A stretch of DNA of 64,000 nucleotides from Streptococcus mitis (GTDB lineage Bacteria; Bacillota; Bacilli; Lactobacillales; Streptococcaceae), in contig NZ_WIJK01000001.1 in assembly GCF_009496285.1 (NCBI RefSeq), forward strand, positions 1 to 64,000, in the 5' to 3' direction. Positions 51,719 to 60,191 of the stretch are shown piece after piece. The position numbers and the translations under genes are program-made. A model generated the notes under the pieces. It ran no database searches. It was not told the origin of the DNA and was given only the letters and a program-made list of their open reading frames with translations. Positions within the stretch are counted from its first letter, which is position 1. Every line of letters starts with the position of its first letter.

Positions 51719-51841
51719 TTTTTCTACCTCAACTAGTTGATACTCTATTTTATCATATTTCAAGCCAAGTGTAAAAGCAGAATACTGTATCGGCGGATAT
51801 TTGCTCCTTTGACGAGGCTTTTTGAACTCAGAGCAAAAGAA

Positions 51842-51863
51842 AAAGACCTGATGGCCTTTTACT
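51842..51863 (-). terminator. rpmB terminator
   Basis: Minus-strand AAAAGGCC-ATCA-GGTCTTTT followed by Ts. Confidence 0.82.
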
Positions 51864-51868
51864 CTTTA

Positions 51869-52057
51869 TTAAACGCGTTCTACTTTACCTGATTTCAAAG
51901 CACGAGCTGAAGCCCAAACTTTTTTAGGTTTACCATCGATAAGTACAGTAACTTTTTGAAGGTTTGGTTTTACGGCACGTTTTGTTTGGTTCATCGCGTG
52001 TGAACGGTTGTTTCCTGATACAGTCTTACGACCTGTAAAGTAACATACTTTAGCCAT
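51869..52057 (-). CDS. rpmB: 50S ribosomal protein L28
   Basis: Small ribosomal protein of 62 residues: [23 protein letters not shown] start and the [22 protein letters not shown] core; no zinc cysteines beyond Cys5, so it is the C-minus form. It has a strong AGGAGG ribosome site and its own promoter and terminator. Confidence 0.98.
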   Translation of the reverse strand: MAKVCYFTGRKTVSGNNRSHAMNQTKRAVKPNLQKVTVLIDGKPKKVWASARALKSGKVERV

Positions 52058-52116
52058 TTGTGTTTTCCTCCTATTAGATCTAATATAGCGGATGTGCTAG
52101 CACCACATACTGTACT

Positions 52117-52145
52117 ATGTTATCACACTTTCTCTTTTTTGGCAA
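52117..52145 (-). promoter_or_regulatory. rpmB promoter
   Basis: Minus-strand -35 TTGCCA (52140-52145), 17-bp spacer, extended -10 TGA TAACAT (52117-52122). Confidence 0.7.
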
Positions 52146-52163
52146 GGGGATTGGAAGATTTTT

Positions 52164-52838
52164 TTATTTAACGTAAACAACTCCTAGTTTCCCAAAAGCT
52201 ACATCTCCACGGATAATCAAAGTTTTGCTGGTTGGGGCTAGAGGGGCATCTGCCTTGGCTACTCCACAAAAAGTCTCTACCTTTAGATCTACTCTCCAGT
52301 GTTGAGGCACGTAGATAACTGCATTCCCAAATCCGACTTCGATATTCAGAGTAGCGAAATCACCTAACATCTCTGCATTGTCATAATAGATTTTGGCATT
52401 CCCAAAACCGACCTCAAACTCATCTTCTACCAATTCTTGGTCTTGCTTGTAAAATGTACCCGCCCCAAAAGCGACTTCCTTGTCTGTCAGAATGGTCTTT
52501 TCACCGTCATACCACCATTTTTTCCCATTCCAAGTTCTGTTAGAATGAGTGAGTGCGCTGACACCCATTACGATTAAAATACTTGCCCAGAACAAAGACT
52601 GATTGGGAATCGGTAGAATAGCATAAAAATGATTGGCTATCATTAAAGCTACTAAAGCTGTAAAGGAGGCTGAAGTTAAGTGGCGACGCAACAAAGCTTC
52701 AACTGATTGATAGGCAAAAAATCCAATACCAATCAAGGGCCAAATGTGCCCTCCTAGAGAAGGAATTCCAAAATTCCCCTGCAATAACACTAAAGCTGCC
52801 AATACTAGCAACACAATACCAAATACTTTCTTTTTCAT
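52164..52838 (-). CDS. LiaF-like membrane protein
   Basis: Protein of 224 residues with four or so short N-terminal helices (1-95) and a C-terminal LiaF/DUF2154-type beta domain (about 125-224) that repeats the motif EVGFGNAKIYY / EVGFGNAVIYV. LiaF inhibits the LiaS envelope-stress kinase in other Firmicutes. Here the gene follows a LytTR regulator by 4 bp, so it may act as the membrane inhibitor of that regulator. That link is inference. Confidence 0.82.
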   Translation of the reverse strand: MKKKVFGIVLLVLAALVLLQGNFGIPSLGGHIWPLIGIGFFAYQSVEALLRRHLTSASFTALVALMIANHFYAILPIPNQSLFWASILIVMGVSALTHSNRTWNGKKWWYDGEKTILTDKEVAFGAGTFYKQDQELVEDEFEVGFGNAKIYYDNAEMLGDFATLNIEVGFGNAVIYVPQHWRVDLKVETFCGVAKADAPLAPTSKTLIIRGDVAFGKLGVVYVK

Positions 52839-52842
52839 GTTC

Positions 52843-53289
52843 TTACCTCATGTTTCTTAGATTTTCTTTTAGGAGGGATTGGTAGTGCCGTGACACGTGA
52901 ACCTCCTTGTGGGTTTGATAAAAGGAAATAGTGCCTGTCCCGGAGAAGGACTTGTCCACCGAGTAGACCTGACGGATATTGGCAATGGTCGACTTGGATA
53001 CCCGACTGAAATAGCGGGGCAGAATGGACTCCAACTCATAAAGCTTGAGTCGAACCTCGTAGGCTTCTTTCTGGGTATGGGCGTAAATCTTGCTACCTTC
53101 CGTCTCAAAGAAGAGGATTTCTGCCAAGTCTAAGTAGTACTCACCCGTCCCCTTGTAAAAGATCAACCTAGGAGCCTTGGTTTCTTGCAAGAGTCGTTGC
53201 AAGTCAGCTATCTCATCTGTCAGGGCTGCAGCCTTGATGACAATCTCTGTCTCAGTTAATTCACTATCAATCTCGATTCGTAACTTCAT
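52843..53289 (-). CDS. LytTR-family DNA-binding regulator
   Basis: Regulator of 148 residues: a short N-terminal segment (1-45) and the LytTR domain (about 50-148, YYLDLAEILFFETEGSKIYAHT, LYELESILPRYFSRVSKSTIANIRQV, HVSRHYQSLL). No receiver domain, so its activity must be set by something other than phosphorylation. I chose ATG 53289 with AAAGGAGA upstream. Direct repeats at 53351 and 53372 upstream are a possible binding site. Confidence 0.88.
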   Translation of the reverse strand: MKLRIEIDSELTETEIVIKAAALTDEIADLQRLLQETKAPRLIFYKGTGEYYLDLAEILFFETEGSKIYAHTQKEAYEVRLKLYELESILPRYFSRVSKSTIANIRQVYSVDKSFSGTGTISFYQTHKEVHVSRHYQSLLKENLRNMR

Positions 53290-53309
53290 CCTATCTCCTT
53301 TCTGCATCT

Positions 53310-53338
53310 ACTATACCAAAGGCCAGAAGACTTTACAA
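53310..53338 (-). promoter_or_regulatory. LytTR operon promoter
   Basis: Minus-strand -35 TTGTAA (53333-53338), 17-bp spacer, extended -10 TGG TATAGT (53310-53315). Confidence 0.75.
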
Positions 53339-53341
53339 GGG

Positions 53342-53404
53342 CAAAAAAGCAAGTGGTCACTTTTGACCCGTAAGTGGTTACGAGGCCAAGCCCACTTGCT
53401 TTGC
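53342..53404 (-). terminator. terminator of the PAP2 gene, overlapping a LytTR-type direct repeat
   Basis: Minus-strand AAAGCAAGTGG pairs with CCACTTGCTTTTTT around a loop of about 34 nt. The same segment holds AAGTGGTCAC (53351-53360) and AAGTGGTTAC (53372-53381) as direct repeats 21 bp apart. Confidence 0.65.
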
Positions 53405-53407
53405 TTC

Positions 53408-53911
53408 TTACAAAATAAAGAAAAGAATTCCCAAAAGGAGGCCACAGGCGTAGCCAACTAAAACATCCTTGGGATAATGAACGCCCCCCAAGACTCGCAC
53501 AAAACCGAGAAAAGCTGACAAGACCAACAAAACCAACCCCACAGGCAGATTTGCATGCAGGCAAGCCATGGAAATAATGGTTGCCGAAAAGACATGGCGG
53601 CTGGGCATTGAATTCCCAGAGCTGTCTTTATCTAGTAGCGGGACAATTTCCCAAGTTTCATAGGGACGTGGTTGATTGATCCACTTACGAACTAGCGTCA
53701 ATAGGACAAATCCTAAAGCTGGAACTAAAATATAAGCAGAAAGGTCTTTCCCAACCCCTTTACTTACAAAGTTTGTTCCCAACAAGGTCAGGTAAGCTAA
53801 GGGCATCAGAACTGTCATCATGCGATTAAAGACTCGCAGCAATTGCAATAGTTGTGGATGACGAAGAAGACTTGATTTCCTCTTCTCGTACCATTCTTGA
53901 TAGTTTTTCAT
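53408..53911 (-). CDS. PAP2-family membrane phosphatase
   Basis: Membrane lipid phosphatase of 167 residues with about five helices and the three PAP2 motifs: KWINQPRP, SMPSRHVFSA and RVLGGVHYPKDV. Substrate could be undecaprenyl pyrophosphate or phosphatidic acid. It starts 2 bp after the DUF2200 gene. Confidence 0.9.
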   Translation of the reverse strand: MKNYQEWYEKRKSSLLRHPQLLQLLRVFNRMMTVLMPLAYLTLLGTNFVSKGVGKDLSAYILVPALGFVLLTLVRKWINQPRPYETWEIVPLLDKDSSGNSMPSRHVFSATIISMACLHANLPVGLVLLVLSAFLGFVRVLGGVHYPKDVLVGYACGLLLGILFFIL

Positions 53912-53913
53912 GT

Positions 53914-54270
53914 CTATTTCTCATACTTTTCTAGGACCTGCTGGGCTGTTTTCCCCTTAGCAAGCCAGTCCACTAATTTGTCCAGACGACGGATTTCTTG
54001 CATCAGAGGATCATCAATTTCCTCAATACGAACACCACAAATTTTTCCTGTTATCGCAATCCGTTCAGGTGCATAAGACGGTGCCTGTCGAAAAAAATCT
54101 CCGTAGGTAAGGTCCCTATCCAGACAAGCAAGGATCTCACTCACTTCATACCCTGTCAGCCAACTGGTCACTTGGTGAACGGATTCTGCCCTTCCACCCT
54201 TTCGCTCAACCTTTGCAATCAAGGCTGGATAGACCGCAGAAAATTTCATATTGTATAATTTCTGACTCAT
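53914..54270 (-). CDS. DUF2200 family protein
   Basis: Cytoplasmic protein of 118 residues with the family pattern MKFSAVYPALIAKVERKGG, WLTGYE and ITGKICGVRIEEIDDPLMQEIRRLDKLVD. Function not known to me. It is first in a two-gene unit with the PAP2 phosphatase. Confidence 0.85.
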   Translation of the reverse strand: MSQKLYNMKFSAVYPALIAKVERKGGRAESVHQVTSWLTGYEVSEILACLDRDLTYGDFFRQAPSYAPERIAITGKICGVRIEEIDDPLMQEIRRLDKLVDWLAKGKTAQQVLEKYEK

Positions 54271-54306
54271 ACATTCCTCTTTCTATTATACCAGTATAAA
54301 GAAGAA

Positions 54307-54332
54307 AAAGAAGGCCGTCAAGCCTTCTTTGG
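54307..54332 (-). terminator. terminator of the MarR-ABC exporter operon
   Basis: Minus-strand AAAGAAGGC-TTGACG-GCCTTCTTT followed by a T-rich run. Confidence 0.88.
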
Positions 54333-54334
54333 TT

Positions 54335-56095
54335 TTATTCTTCTACTTCATCTTCTGTAAATTGACTATTGTAGAGGTCAGCATAGAAACCACCCTGAGC
54401 CATAAGCTCTTCATGATTGCCTTGCTCAATGATATTTCCATCCTTCATAACCAAAATCAAATCGGCATTACGAATAGTTGACAAGCGATGGGCGATGACA
54501 AAGGATGTGCGTCCCTCCATCAAACGGTCCATGGCTTTCTGAATCAACTCCTCTGTACGTGTGTCAACTGAAGATGTCGCTTCATCAAGAATCAAGAGCG
54601 GAGCATCCTTGAGAAGGGCACGAGCGATGGTCAAGAGCTGTTTCTGTCCGACTGACAAGGTCACTGTATCATCTAAAACAGTATCGTAACCATCTGGTAG
54701 AGTCATGATAAAGTGATGGATTCCGACTGCTTTTGCTGCTTCGATCATTCGTTCATCACTAATCCCTGTTTGGTTGTAGATGAGATTATCACGAATGGTT
54801 CCTTCAAAGAGCCAGGTATCCTGCAAGACCATTGAAAAGGCATCGTGCACTTCTGAACGTTTCATCTTCTTGGTATCCACACCATCAATGCGAATGCTTC
54901 CCTTATCAATCTCATAGAACTTCATCAAAAGGTTGACAATAGTAGTCTTACCCGCTCCAGTCGGCCCAACAATGGCAACCTTTTGCCCTGCATGAGCTGT
55001 CGCAGAAAAATCATGGATGATCGTTTTCTCAGGAGTATAGCCAAAGGCAACTCTGTCAAAGACTACTTCACCCTTCATACCAGTCAATTGTCTTGCCTTA
55101 TGAGATTCGTCTTCCATCTCAGCTTCGCCTAGAAACTCAAAGACACGGGTCATAGCTGCACTGGCCTGTTGCAAACTTGTAATCCCTTGGGCAATCTGTG
55201 ATAAGGGTTGTGAGAAGGTACGAACATAAACCATGAAGGCTACGATAATCCCAATACTGATATGGCCTTCAAGAGCCAAGGCAGCACCGACGATAACAAC
55301 CAAAACATAACTAAAGTTTCCGACAAAGAACATAGCAGGCATCATGATGCCAGAAATAAACTGAGATTTCCAGATACTATCATGTAGATTTTGATTCAAT
55401 CCTGCGAATGTTTCTTTAGTAGTATCCACAGCATTATAGCTGGTCACAACATTGTGGCCAGAGTACATTTCTTCCACATAACCATTTACAGCTGCTAGGT
55501 TATTTTGTTGAGCTTTAAAGTAACCCTGCGACTTGGCCATAATTACGGAAACCGCCGTAAATCCAACAAGGGTTGAAACAACAGTTACCAGTGCCAAAAT
55601 CCAGTTCATACCAAACATAGTAATCAAAACAGCAATCAGTAAAAAGCTAGCTGAAAGAACTGTCCCAAGGCTTTGGTTAAGAGACTGAGCTGCTGTATCA
55701 ACGTCATTAGTCACACGAGAAAGGGTGTCCCCTTGAGAATGACGGTCAAAATAAGCAAGTGGCAAGCGATTGATTTTCTCAGCAATAGCTGTCCGCAAAC
55801 GTTTTGAAAAATGTTGGATACTCGTTGAAAAGATATAGGCTTGCGTATAGTTGAGAATGGCACCAAGCACATACAAAATTGCTAAAAAGCTGGCGATGCT
55901 AGACACAGCTACCAAATCGATTTCTGTAGCCAAACCGTCTGAAATCAAGTTGGTGATTTCCTTAATCTTAGTTGGTCCATAAACCGTGATGATGCTTGAA
56001 CATACAGCCGCCACAACTGCAACTAGTAGAGGAAGTTGGAGACCTGCTAGAAAAGGTTTATATTGTTTCCAAAAGGACATCTTCTTATTTTCCAT
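54335..56095 (-). CDS. multidrug ABC exporter subunit B
   Basis: Half-transporter of 586 residues: six-helix exporter domain (about 20-320) and ATPase domain (about 345-586) with GPTGAGKTT, Walker B LLILDEATSS and switch His VIAHRLST. The signature is altered to LSVGQKQ. It pairs with the next gene as a heterodimer; this subunit has the catalytic Glu and His. I chose ATG 56095 (MENKKMSF) with GGAGG upstream; it overlaps the partner by 11 bp. Confidence 0.92.
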   Translation of the reverse strand: MENKKMSFWKQYKPFLAGLQLPLLVAVVAAVCSSIITVYGPTKIKEITNLISDGLATEIDLVAVSSIASFLAILYVLGAILNYTQAYIFSTSIQHFSKRLRTAIAEKINRLPLAYFDRHSQGDTLSRVTNDVDTAAQSLNQSLGTVLSASFLLIAVLITMFGMNWILALVTVVSTLVGFTAVSVIMAKSQGYFKAQQNNLAAVNGYVEEMYSGHNVVTSYNAVDTTKETFAGLNQNLHDSIWKSQFISGIMMPAMFFVGNFSYVLVVIVGAALALEGHISIGIIVAFMVYVRTFSQPLSQIAQGITSLQQASAAMTRVFEFLGEAEMEDESHKARQLTGMKGEVVFDRVAFGYTPEKTIIHDFSATAHAGQKVAIVGPTGAGKTTIVNLLMKFYEIDKGSIRIDGVDTKKMKRSEVHDAFSMVLQDTWLFEGTIRDNLIYNQTGISDERMIEAAKAVGIHHFIMTLPDGYDTVLDDTVTLSVGQKQLLTIARALLKDAPLLILDEATSSVDTRTEELIQKAMDRLMEGRTSFVIAHRLSTIRNADLILVMKDGNIIEQGNHEELMAQGGFYADLYNSQFTEDEVEE

Positions 56096-57854
56096 GTTCC
56101 AATTCCTCCTTCGATAGTTGTGAATAGGCAATTTCTTGGCAAACTTCATTAGTAGCAAGAAGTTCTTTGTGGGTGCCTTGTCCCACGACTTTACCCTGAT
56201 CTAAGACTAAGATTAAGTCTGCATCCATGATGGTTGAGATACGTTGAGCAACGATCAACTTGGTCATAGACTGTGTTTTTTCAGCTAGTTCTTGGCGCAA
56301 GATACGGTCTGTCTTGTAGTCCAAGGCTGAGAATGAATCATCAAAAATGAGAATTTCTGGCTTACGAGCCAAGGCGCGTGCAATGGCCAAACGTTGTCTT
56401 TGACCTCCTGAGAAGTTAGTCCCACCTTGAGCCACTTCTGAAGCTAGACCTGCTTCCTTATCTTCGATAAAGTTTTTAGACTGGGCCAACTCAAGAGCTT
56501 GCCACATAGCAGTCTCGCTTAGCGGAGTTTCTGGACTCTTACCAAAGTCTAGATTCCCCTTGACATCTCCTGAGAAGAGAACAGCTTTTTGTGGAATATA
56601 GCCGACTTTATTCCGCAAGTCTTCCAAATCATAATTCTGTACATTGACGCCGTCCACTAGGATTTCCCCATCCGAAACGTCATAAAAACGAGGCAAGAGG
56701 TTCACAAGCGTAGATTTACCAGAACCAGTTGAACCGATAAAGGCGACCGTTTGACCAGCTTCTGCCTTGAAGCTGACATGTTCCACAACTGCTTCTGAGT
56801 TTTTAGAATAGCGGAAGGTTACATCACGGAATTCTACTTGACCTTGAATAAATGAATCTGCCGTCTGTGGTTGACTAGGATTTTCAATAGAAGAATGCAA
56901 ATCTAGCACCTGATTGATACGTCCTGCAGAAACCAAGGTACGAGGAAGGACGATAAAGAGAGCTCCCATGAGCAAGAAGCCCATCACGACCTGCATGGCA
57001 TAAGACATGAAGACCACCATATCACTAAAGAGTGGTAGACGGTCTGTCAGGCTAGCATCATTGATGATATAGGCACCAATCCAATAAATAGCTAGACTCA
57101 AGCCGCTCGAAATCGCCATCATAATGGGATTCATAATAGCCATCAATCGATTGACAAAGAGATTGAGACGAGTGACTTCCTCATTGGCTTCTTCAAATTT
57201 CTCATCCTGATAATCCTCAGCATTGTAAGCACGAACCACTCGAATCCCTGTCAAGCTTTCACGAGTGATACTATTGAGTTTATCTGTCAATTTCTGGATG
57301 ACAGATTGTTTTGGAAAGGCTAGAGTCATGAGAACTGTTGTCATCAGAACATTGACGATAACAGCAACCACTACTGCCCAGAGCCAGTATTCAGATTTGC
57401 CAAGGATTTTTCCAATGGCCCAGATAGCCATGATAGGACCACGAGTGACCACTTGGAGCCCCATAGTAAAGAGCATTTGAATCTGCGTGATATCATTAGT
57501 CGTCCGAGTCAATAGACTGGGGATTGAAAAACGTTTAATTTCTATCTGGGAGTAATCCAAAACACGATTAAAAATATCGCTTCGTAGATGAGCCGTGTAG
57601 GATGCTGCAACGCGAGCTGCAAAAAATCCAACTGTGACAGATGATAGGAAGGCCAAGAGTGACAAGCCCATCATGTTCATAGCTGGTGACCAAAGTGCAT
57701 CCAACTGCGTCCCTGGTGTCCCAAGTAATGCTGTAATTTCTGAAATGTAAGTCGGTACTTCTAACTCTAGATAGACCGAGAAACAGGTAAAGAGTACAGT
57801 CAAGAGAATCATTCCCCACTCTTTTCCTGTGATACGCTTAGCGAGTTTCTTCAT
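56085..57854 (-). CDS. multidrug ABC exporter subunit A
   Basis: Half-transporter of 589 residues: six helices then an ATPase domain with Walker A GSTGSGKST and a good signature FSGGQRQRLAIAR. Walker B ends IFDDSFS (Asp for the catalytic Glu) and the switch His is Gln (VAQRIST). So this half supplies the signature while subunit B supplies catalysis, the pattern of asymmetric exporters such as BmrCD/EfrAB. Substrates are unknown. It overlaps the MarR gene by 17 bp. Confidence 0.93.
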   Translation of the reverse strand: MKKLAKRITGKEWGMILLTVLFTCFSVYLELEVPTYISEITALLGTPGTQLDALWSPAMNMMGLSLLAFLSSVTVGFFAARVAASYTAHLRSDIFNRVLDYSQIEIKRFSIPSLLTRTTNDITQIQMLFTMGLQVVTRGPIMAIWAIGKILGKSEYWLWAVVVAVIVNVLMTTVLMTLAFPKQSVIQKLTDKLNSITRESLTGIRVVRAYNAEDYQDEKFEEANEEVTRLNLFVNRLMAIMNPIMMAISSGLSLAIYWIGAYIINDASLTDRLPLFSDMVVFMSYAMQVVMGFLLMGALFIVLPRTLVSAGRINQVLDLHSSIENPSQPQTADSFIQGQVEFRDVTFRYSKNSEAVVEHVSFKAEAGQTVAFIGSTGSGKSTLVNLLPRFYDVSDGEILVDGVNVQNYDLEDLRNKVGYIPQKAVLFSGDVKGNLDFGKSPETPLSETAMWQALELAQSKNFIEDKEAGLASEVAQGGTNFSGGQRQRLAIARALARKPEILIFDDSFSALDYKTDRILRQELAEKTQSMTKLIVAQRISTIMDADLILVLDQGKVVGQGTHKELLATNEVCQEIAYSQLSKEELEHGK

Positions 57855-58299
57855 CTTCCCCTCCTATTTTTTCTACATTGGCTTGTAGTCGTTCCAGAAC
57901 TTCTTCAAAAATAGCGAGTTTTTCTTCGGAAACACCTTCAAGTAAACTGCGGTCAATTCGATCAAAGAAAGACTTGACCTGCTTCATTTGAGAGCGAGAT
58001 TTTTCAGTCAAATGAACAAATTTTGCTCGTTTATCACTTGGGCTTGCCTCCAACTCTACCAAACCATTTTGCACCATGCGCTTAACCAAGTTACTCGCAA
58101 CTGACTTGGTGATATTGAGTTCTTGTTCAATATCCTTAATAAGAGTTAATTCTTGATCCTGCTCACGACGATCTAAAAAACGGAGGACCTGTCCTTGCGG
58201 TCCACCCATAAATTCAATACCACAACGCTTGGCTTCCTTTTGCACCATGAGGTGAACCTGATGCCCAAAACGTTTAAAGACCAACATCGGTTTATCCAT
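57838..58299 (-). CDS. MarR-family repressor of the ABC exporter
   Basis: Regulator of 153 residues with a winged helix around 45-100 (LTLIKDIEQELNITKSVASNLVKRMVQNGLVELEASPSDKRAKFVHLT). First gene of the exporter operon. Three related dyads at 58321-58412 surround its promoter, so autoregulation is very likely. GGGAGAAAG lies before ATG. Confidence 0.92.
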   Translation of the reverse strand: MDKPMLVFKRFGHQVHLMVQKEAKRCGIEFMGGPQGQVLRFLDRREQDQELTLIKDIEQELNITKSVASNLVKRMVQNGLVELEASPSDKRAKFVHLTEKSRSQMKQVKSFFDRIDRSLLEGVSEEKLAIFEEVLERLQANVEKIGGEDEETR

Positions 58300-58320
58300 G
58301 CTTTCTCCCTTCTAATTAAA

Positions 58321-58412
58321 AATAGTTCTCTAGAGAACAATTAAGTTTTCATGAGAACTATTTTATCATTTTCAGAAAAGATGTCAAGAAAAAAAGTTTC
58401 TATGAGAACTAT
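58321..58412. promoter_or_regulatory. three MarR-type operators around the exporter promoter
   Basis: Related dyads on the plus strand: AATAGTTCTCTAGAGAACAA (58321-58340), AAGTTTTCATGAGAACTAT (58343-58361) and AAGTTTCTATGAGAACTAT (58394-58412). The middle one overlaps the -10. Confidence 0.78.
58360..58387 (-). promoter_or_regulatory. MarR-ABC exporter promoter
   Basis: Minus-strand -35 TTGACA (58382-58387), 16-bp spacer, extended -10 TGA TAAAAT (58360-58365). Confidence 0.82.
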
Positions 58413-58423
58413 TTCGATATAAA

Positions 58424-58452
58424 TTGACAATAGTTGATAATTTATCTATAAT
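58424..58452 (+). promoter_or_regulatory. promoter of the divergent membrane-protein gene
   Basis: Perfect -35 TTGACA (58424-58429), 17-bp spacer, perfect -10 TATAAT (58447-58452). Confidence 0.88.
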
Positions 58453-58497
58453 AGGCACTAACTTGTCTTATTACACTAGAAATGGGAGAACTTTCAA

Positions 58498-59157
58498 ATG
58501 AAACAAGAAGAGTATAAAACCTTAGGAACCCTTGCTGTCATTTTTGGAGCTGGCGCTCTTTTATGTTCTCGGATACCAATTATCCATAGTCTATCCTTTC
58601 TCTTTGGATTTGTTGCCTTGATCTTAGGAGTCATCGGTATTGGTCTCAATCTCCAAAATCAAAAAACATTAGCTATGATTGGTTCAAGCTTTGGCCTCAT
58701 TTCCATTATCATTGTACTGATAAGCCAACTGCTGTTCACTCCTATCTTCGCTGATTTTATAAGAGGCTATCGTAGCTCTTCTAATTATCTCATGGAAGAA
58801 CCAACCAATGAAGATTGGCCAAATAGTACCATTGATGAATATGAAGAGGAAGAAGAGATCTTTACCTGGACTCAAGAACAGTTTGATGCCTTAATAGAGG
58901 GCGACCCTTCCAACCAAGGGCAAGGGGGTACCAACTACAATGACATTATCAGGGAACATGGGATTCCAGATTCTGAAGTAGATTCAAGTGACAGTGATTA
59001 TGAAACCAAAAGAATCACCTATCTCTCCCTAGGTTCACCTAGTAAGGCAGTTGTTTTAAACTTTGTAAAGCAGAAAAATGGTCAGTTTCTTCTGATTCAT
59101 AAATTTGCTGTCGGACTGGACCGAAAAGAACAAACTGATTCTGGAGTGAAAGTTTAA
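58498..59157 (+). CDS. membrane protein of unknown function
   Basis: Protein of 219 residues: three N-terminal helices (about 10-28, 33-52 and 58-80, DUF4190-like), an acidic linker (100-125, YEEEEEIF), then a small domain with TYNDIIREHG-like and late YLSLGSPSKAVVLNFVKQKNGQFLLIHK segments that resembles BLIP/SmpA-type folds. Not recognised further. It has a near-consensus promoter and diverges from the MarR exporter operon, whose most upstream operator lies 12 bp before this gene's -35. Confidence 0.78.
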   Translation: MKQEEYKTLGTLAVIFGAGALLCSRIPIIHSLSFLFGFVALILGVIGIGLNLQNQKTLAMIGSSFGLISIIIVLISQLLFTPIFADFIRGYRSSSNYLMEEPTNEDWPNSTIDEYEEEEEIFTWTQEQFDALIEGDPSNQGQGGTNYNDIIREHGIPDSEVDSSDSDYETKRITYLSLGSPSKAVVLNFVKQKNGQFLLIHKFAVGLDRKEQTDSGVKV

Positions 59158-59332
59158 CATAACTAAAAAGGTACTGGGAATAGCAATCGGTAGGCCAAGC
59201 CTCCATTTCTAAATCCCAACACCAGGATATTTCCACAATCCATTGGATTATGGACAATTATAGATTACTAATAACGTTTTGAGCAAAAGAAATCTTTGTC
59301 TCTTTCCTGCCCTTTTGTTATCACAAGATAAA

Positions 59333-59372
59333 CAAACCCCTTGAAAACACTGAATTTTCAAAGGGGTTATTT
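59333..59372. terminator. bidirectional terminator beside yebC
   Basis: AACCCCTTGAAAA / TTTTCAAAGGGGTT with T-rich flanks. The preceding 59158-59332 stretch has nothing I can identify. Confidence 0.85.
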
Positions 59373-59378
59373 TTATTC

Positions 59379-60095
59379 TTAGAATCCGTCTACGTTTGTG
59401 TAGATTTTTTGTACGTCTTCGTCGTCTTCAAGGACTCCGTAGAGTTTTTCAAATGTTTCCAAATCTTCACCTGACAACTCAACTTCTGATTGAGGAATCA
59501 TTTCCAATTCAGTTACTTGGAATTCTTCGATACCAGATTCACGCAAAGCCACAATAGCCTTGTGAAGGTCAGTTGGAGCTGTGTAAACAGTGATTGTTCC
59601 TTCTTCTGCTTCTACATCGTCTACATCAACATCTGCTTCAAGCAAAAGCTCAAAGATAGCGTCAGCATCTTCACCTGCAAAGACGATAACACCCTTGTTG
59701 TCAAAGAGGTAAGATACAGAACCTGAAGCTCCCATGTTTCCACCGTTTTTACCAAAAGCAGCACGAACATTCGCAGCTGTACGGTTGACGTTTGAAGTCA
59801 AAGTATCAACGATCAACATAGAACCATTTGGTCCGAATCCTTCGTAACGTCCTTCTGTAAAGGTTTCGTCTGTGTTTCCTTTTGCTTTATCGATTGCTTT
59901 ATCAATAACGTGTTTTGGTACTTGCGCTTGTTTGGCACGATCGATAACGAATTTCAAAGCAGTGTTTAGTTCTGGATCTGGCTCACCTTTTTTAGCTGCT
60001 ACATAGATTTCTACACCAAATTTTGCATATACTTTAGAGTTAGCTCCATCTTTAGCCGTTTTCTTAGCTACGATATTGGCCCATTTACGTCCCAT
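59379..60095 (-). CDS. yebC: YebC/PmpR family regulator or translation factor
   Basis: Protein of 238 residues with the family start [21 protein letters not shown] and the [22 protein letters not shown] block (about 98-118). The family was long called transcriptional regulators; recent work on YebC2-type members points to help with translating proline runs. AAAGGAG lies before ATG. A single-gene unit. Confidence 0.93.
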   Translation of the reverse strand: MGRKWANIVAKKTAKDGANSKVYAKFGVEIYVAAKKGEPDPELNTALKFVIDRAKQAQVPKHVIDKAIDKAKGNTDETFTEGRYEGFGPNGSMLIVDTLTSNVNRTAANVRAAFGKNGGNMGASGSVSYLFDNKGVIVFAGEDADAIFELLLEADVDVDDVEAEEGTITVYTAPTDLHKAIVALRESGIEEFQVTELEMIPQSEVELSGEDLETFEKLYGVLEDDEDVQKIYTNVDGF

Positions 60096-60191
60096 TAGGA
60101 ATCTCCTTTATTCACATTTTAATCTTTCTTATTATAACACAAGTCTATCCGATTTTCACTAGAGGAAACGGATTTTCTTTTGTAAATCAAG

